A stretch of DNA of 35,214 bases, taken from the NCBI GenBank assembly GCA_910589335.1, contig CAJUTW010000012.1, forward strand, positions 1 to 35,214. The letters run 5' to 3'. Every line of letters begins with the position of its first letter. The first letter of the stretch is position 1. Origin of the DNA: an uncultured Bacilli bacterium (GTDB lineage Bacteria > Bacillota_I > Bacilli_A > RF39 > UBA660). The position numbers and the translations under genes were made by a program. The notes beneath the pieces were generated by a model. The model did not search any database and was not told where the DNA came from. It saw only the letters and a list, made by a program, of their open reading frames with translations. This document shows, in pieces, positions 31,228-35,214 of the stretch.

Positions 31228-34200
31228 ATGGAAGAAATAAAATTTTTAGATGAAGAAATAGAAGTTATTATTGCTAGTGAAAAAATTATCTTAGACAAAT
31301 CTCTTAATGATTTTTCTAATGTCGATAGAGTACAATTCTTATTTGCTGAGTTAGAAAAATTAGGTTACTATTTTGATGATAAAAGTAATTTAAATATCGA
31401 AATAGAGAATATTGATGAAATTAATGATAAGTATGAAGTTTCTGTAAATGTTATTGAAAAAGTTAATAAGAAAAATCTTTACAAAATTACTACTAAAGAA
31501 GAATTTTCAGGATCATTCATTCTAACTAAAGATATGACTATAGAAATGCAAAAAAGAAAAATTTTTACTATGATGACAGAAGCGGGTGTCGAAATATCAA
31601 AAGATGTTGAATATGAAATTGATTATGATGAAGTTATTAATAATGATGGACAAAAAGAAATTAGATTTATTGTAAAAAGTGTCACAAAGGAAAAAATAGA
31701 TAATGAAGTTTTAGTCGGAAATGGTGTTAAATTAGCAGATGAGGATATTTATGCTGCAATACAAAGAAATCAAGGGTTAGACGTTAGATTTAATGAAGAT
31801 TATGTCATAGTATATAATGAAGAGCAAGATGGCAAACAAGAATATAAACTTTTTAAAATTTCTAGTAAAGAACAAGAAAAAGAAGATGAATTAGAAGCTG
31901 AATCAGTTGATGTTTTTTCTGAAGAAAATACTAAAAAATTATTAAAAATAAAACAAGAAATAGCAAATAGTCACTTAACTACAACAGAAAATGATGAAAA
32001 AATAAAAGAAATTTCTAAGTATATTGAATCTTTAGAAAATAGTGTCACTAAAGATTTAGAAAGAAATCTTATAAATATTGATGTTAATATAAAAGAACTT
32101 CGTCAATCAATTAAAAGTTTATTAGATGATTATGAGAGAAATTTACTAGCATTAACTAAAATTGAAGATGAAAGAATTAGAAAAATTGAAGATTTAAATT
32201 TAATGACCGATGAAGAATATGAAAGATTTAACACAAATATGCTTCATTACCAATTAGAAGATTATAAAGAAAATATCGCTTTACTAAGAAAAATTAAACA
32301 ACAAAAAAAATTACTTAAAAAACTTGAAAAAGTAAAATCGCAAACAGAAAAAATAGTTTCACAAGCTTTCGAATTAGATTTAACTTATCAAGAGTATCAA
32401 GGTATCCTTAACTCAGTTGAAGATCCAAAAGTATTCAAAAAAATATTAGAAAATAGTGACTATGCAGAAATTTTAAATAAAGAACCTAAAGATAGAACTG
32501 CAAAAGAAAAGAAAACACTTAGAAAGCAAAAGAAAAAAGCTATTAAAAGAATAGTTGATAAGCTAAAAGAATCTCAAATGAATTTATCAGTTTCTGAGGT
32601 AATAGAAGAATTATATGGACATACTATTGAAACATTTGATTTAAGTGAAATTGAAGCATTGTATAATCCTAATTTAAATCCTCGTAAAGGAGAAGAACCT
32701 AAAGAAATAGAAATTTCAAGTGCAACATTAAAAGATCTTCAAGAAAGTTCTGCAAATTTACCAGAAAGAGTTACTAATTATGGAACAATGAATAATTATC
32801 AACCATTAGAAGCTCCTATAGACATGGTTGAAGTTCATAAAAATGAAGAAGCTAATAATAAACCTCAAGAACCAATTGAAATTATAACTCTATATAATAT
32901 GGATGATATTGTTTATGCTAATAAAAGTGTCTTTACTCGTTTTAATGCATTAAAAAATGAAAATACAGAAGTATTAATAGAGAATAAACCATGTTATAAA
33001 TTAGAATTTGATGATTTAAAATTTATTATAGACAACCAAGATAATGATTATTCACCATATGTAGTAGACATAGTTGAAGCAGTAAAAAACGAAGAAAATA
33101 GTGTAGATAACCAAGAGGAAGCAACAGAAATTTCTAATTCTGAAAATATTAATTATACTAATGATGATAATATAGAAAAAATAGTAATCTATATTGATAA
33201 TAATTCAGGAAAAAAATTTGCTAAAAAATATATCTTTGATCGCTTTAATGCTTTAAAAGTAGGAAAAGAAATTAAAATAGAAGATAAAGCTTGTTTTGAA
33301 CTAACTAATGATGATTTAGAATTTATTATCAATAATCAAGATAATGATTATTCACCATATAAAGTAGATTATAAATTTGTAAATATTCCTAAAAAAGAGG
33401 ATGAATCCAAAAATGAAGAAATAGAAAATATAACTATAACACTTTATCGAGATTTAAATGATAATGATCAAATATATGCAGATATAAATACTTTAAATAT
33501 CTTTGATTTAAATCCAACTACAAATGGAGTAGAAATAGAAAACAAAACTTGTTTTAAGATAAGTAATGATGCAAATCAATTAATAAAACATTTTGCAAAA
33601 GAAAGCGTTAATCCAAAATACCATATTAGATATAAAAATATTAAACTTAAACAAAAAGTAAAACCTCATGTAGAGACAATTTTAGAAAAATTGACAAATG
33701 ATTTAGATATAAAATCTAAAGATTATAAAAGATTTACAGCTAGTAATATTAAAATATCAGATGAATTTAAAAAAGAATTAAAATCAGGTAACTATTTATA
33801 TAATATAGTTCATATTATTCCTTCTTTAGTTAAAGTAACATTTAAATTTTTACGTAAATTATCAGCAAAACTTTTAACTTCTAAAAGAGCAAAGAAAGTA
33901 GTAAAAGAATTAGAAAGAAGATTAGATGAAGAAATAAATGAAGAAGAATTAGATGTTTTATTTGATGAATATAAAGGTAGTCAATTAAAAACAGATATGA
34001 ATAATCAAATAAATGGTGCAATTTTAAATAGATTAAGAAGACATGGGTTAGAAAAAGTAAATAATTTAAATGAATCAATAAAAGATAATTATAGTAAATT
34101 ATTTGTAATGTTAGGACAAATTAAAACTATTGATAGTAAAATTAATGAAAATAATTTATCAGAAGATGAATTAAAAGCTTTAAAACAAGAAAGAAAAGTT

Positions 34201-35214
34201 ATAATAAATGACACAGCAAAATATGTAAAAACAATATTAAGAGATAGAAAAGATGCTAATAATCTTTTATCAGGTGGAGTTCATGGATTAGAAGAAGATT
34301 TTAAAGCAGTAGCAACAAAATTATCATATGTTGGTATGCGTTTTAGTAAAAATCATGATTTTGATAATGAATTACAAAAACAATTAAGTGAATATGGTAA
34401 TGGTTTAAATGAAGCACTTTCAAATGGCGATAACGAAGAAATTATAAATAATTTTGTTGTTTTAGAAAGCTGTTATTATAACAACACAAAAATTGAAAAC
34501 AGTATAAAAGGAAAAAGAAGTGTTGGAAGTAAGTATTATACACCTTTAGCTGAACAATTTGATTACCGAGATGATCCATTTATTAAGGATTTATTTACAA
34601 CTGTTGCACTAACATCATCTGCGATAAGTGCTGTTAACTCATATAGAGTACATCAAATAGAATCAGAACAACTTTTAGCTAAACAACAAAATGATGCTAA
34701 TAGTATAAATGATGTTAATGATAGTGTAATTAGTTATGCTAATAGAGCAGGAAAAGAAATAGAAGGTAAGAGTGAAATTTTTAAAGAAGGAATGAAAGCC
34801 CAATCACATCAAGATGTTTTAACATCTGCAAATACACTTGAACGTTCTGCTCTAGATATGAGTAACTGGAGTTTTAATGGTGTATATCATGAAGCTGATA
34901 AATTAGGCCATACATTCTATAATGAATTTAATCAAACTGTTACAAATCAAATAAATGATATTACAGCCCGTTATGGAAGTGGTTCAATTACTCAAATTGA
35001 AGCTCTTAGTGAGATTAAAGAAGTTGCTAATAGTGCACAAGATTCTTTAGTAAGTGTTACATCAGAATGCATGGGTATTTTAAAAGATTATACTACTAGC
35101 CATCCTAAATTTGATTTAAGTGCTATAGAACAATCTATGGAATATATTGTAGCAAATCCAGATTCAATTACTAATATGAATCAAGCTATGTTAGATGTGA
35201 CTGCTGTAGCAAGT
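31228..35214 (+). CDS. Giant repeat-containing protein, unknown; runs off the window (first 1329 codons)
   Basis: Open in one frame from ATG 31228 (AAAAGGAGT at 31212-31219) to the last base, so the C-terminus is missing. No signal peptide or clear membrane anchor is seen. Residues 1-210 are mixed alpha/beta and acidic. About 230-480 is a charged coiled-coil region (LRKIKQQKKLLKKLEKVKSQ; KTLRKQKKKAIKRIVDKLKE). Three related modules follow at about 548-617, 647-718 and 732-809 (FTRFNALK / FDRFNALK / LNIFDLNP; then the shared DNQDNDYSPY in the first two). Residues about 810-1329 are helical, Asn/Ser-rich toward the end. SMC-like hits may appear from coiled-coil composition alone. No function can be named. 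Confidence 0.8.
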   Translation, partial: MEEIKFLDEEIEVIIASEKIILDKSLNDFSNVDRVQFLFAELEKLGYYFDDKSNLNIEIENIDEINDKYEVSVNVIEKVNKKNLYKITTKEEFSGSFILTKDMTIEMQKRKIFTMMTEAGVEISKDVEYEIDYDEVINNDGQKEIRFIVKSVTKEKIDNEVLVGNGVKLADEDIYAAIQRNQGLDVRFNEDYVIVYNEEQDGKQEYKLFKISSKEQEKEDELEAESVDVFSEENTKKLLKIKQEIANSHLTTTENDEKIKEISKYIESLENSVTKDLERNLINIDVNIKELRQSIKSLLDDYERNLLALTKIEDERIRKIEDLNLMTDEEYERFNTNMLHYQLEDYKENIALLRKIKQQKKLLKKLEKVKSQTEKIVSQAFELDLTYQEYQGILNSVEDPKVFKKILENSDYAEILNKEPKDRTAKEKKTLRKQKKKAIKRIVDKLKESQMNLSVSEVIEELYGHTIETFDLSEIEALYNPNLNPRKGEEPKEIEISSATLKDLQESSANLPERVTNYGTMNNYQPLEAPIDMVEVHKNEEANNKPQEPIEIITLYNMDDIVYANKSVFTRFNALKNENTEVLIENKPCYKLEFDDLKFIIDNQDNDYSPYVVDIVEAVKNEENSVDNQEEATEISNSENINYTNDDNIEKIVIYIDNNSGKKFAKKYIFDRFNALKVGKEIKIEDKACFELTNDDLEFIINNQDNDYSPYKVDYKFVNIPKKEDESKNEEIENITITLYRDLNDNDQIYADINTLNIFDLNPTTNGVEIENKTCFKISNDANQLIKHFAKESVNPKYHIRYKNIKLKQKVKPHVETILEKLTNDLDIKSKDYKRFTASNIKISDEFKKELKSGNYLYNIVHIIPSLVKVTFKFLRKLSAKLLTSKRAKKVVKELERRLDEEINEEELDVLFDEYKGSQLKTDMNNQINGAILNRLRRHGLEKVNNLNESIKDNYSKLFVMLGQIKTIDSKINENNLSEDELKALKQERKVIINDTAKYVKTILRDRKDANNLLSGGVHGLEEDFKAVATKLSYVGMRFSKNHDFDNELQKQLSEYGNGLNEALSNGDNEEIINNFVVLESCYYNNTKIENSIKGKRSVGSKYYTPLAEQFDYRDDPFIKDLFTTVALTSSAISAVNSYRVHQIESEQLLAKQQNDANSINDVNDSVISYANRAGKEIEGKSEIFKEGMKAQSHQDVLTSANTLERSALDMSNWSFNGVYHEADKLGHTFYNEFNQTVTNQINDITARYGSGSITQIEALSEIKEVANSAQDSLVSVTSECMGILKDYTTSHPKFDLSAIEQSMEYIVANPDSITNMNQAMLDVTAVAS
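32869..33655 (+). repeat. Three tandem ~70-residue modules in the giant protein
   Basis: Modules at 32869-33078, 33166-33381 and 33421-33655. The first two share a 24-base identical stretch at 33037-33060 and 33337-33360, exactly 300 bases apart and in frame, encoding QDNDYSPY. Module 3 is more diverged but keeps the IENxxCFxI-type strand and spacing. They are separated by acidic linkers (EENSVDNQEEATE type). Confidence 0.7.

Noticed and set aside
1..35214. tRNA, rRNA, CRISPR, insertion sequence or prophage
   Set aside because: No G+C-rich folded RNA segments, no array of spaced identical repeats, no transposase, integrase or phage structural genes were seen on either strand. The giant protein at the right edge has some tape-measure-like features (length, helical C-terminal section), but no other phage gene accompanies it.

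Overview
The window is a very AT-rich stretch of bacterial chromosome with short intergenic gaps, ATG/GGAGG-type translation signals and sigma-A-like promoters. The gene families (DivIB, SigK-type sigma factor, YqeG/YqeH, MraZ, a PASTA-tailed class B PBP, TmcAL/YlbM) point to a low-GC Bacillota. Extreme AT content plus sporulation-type genes would fit the uncultured gut Bacilli/RF39-like lineages, but that placement is inference. The genetic code is the standard bacterial one: TGA ends murG, the guanine deaminase and both genes of the 26837-28230 pair, and Trp is TGG. No tRNA, rRNA, CRISPR array, insertion sequence or phage module was recognised.

Layout. 150-3443: pyruvate kinase (+), then the convergent tmcAL-gmk unit (-). 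3608-14172: one half of a division and cell-wall (dcw) cluster, murG-murB-divIB, interrupted by four tandem paralogous polytopic membrane proteins that look like GT-C glycosyltransferases, then ftsA-ftsZ from its own promoter. 14253-14653: two small overlapping unknown genes. 14700-15605: arginase (-). 15733-17587: VanZ-like protein and polysaccharide flippase. 17615-20306: coiled-coil protein, a sigma-K-type sigma factor with a sigma-E-like promoter, and a membrane-anchored polysaccharide deacetylase. 20399-21923: yqeG-yqeH. 22038-22814: unknown membrane-anchored protein. 22987-28230: the second half of the dcw cluster, mraZ-rsmH-ftsL-pbpB, headed by three GTGG repeats at 10-bp period (a MraZ operator) and followed by two exported unknowns, one RsgI-like. 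28297-29508: a degenerate HD-GYP protein. 29617-30572: guanine deaminase and a small exported protein. 30573-30933: a gap holding a GC-rich terminator and a 21-codon hydrophobic micro-ORF on the minus strand with its own promoter and RBS. 30934-35214: a DUF1292 protein and the first 1329 codons of a giant repeat-containing protein that runs off the edge.

Working together: most of the window serves the envelope. MurG/MurB make lipid II; DivIB, FtsL, PbpB, FtsA and FtsZ form the divisome; MraZ controls the second block. VanZ-like, flippase, deacetylase and the four GT-C-like proteins point to surface-glycan building and modification. SigK implies a mother-cell sporulation programme. The best candidates for something undescribed are the four-paralog insertion between divIB and ftsA, the giant protein at the right edge, and the micro-ORF at 30660-30725.
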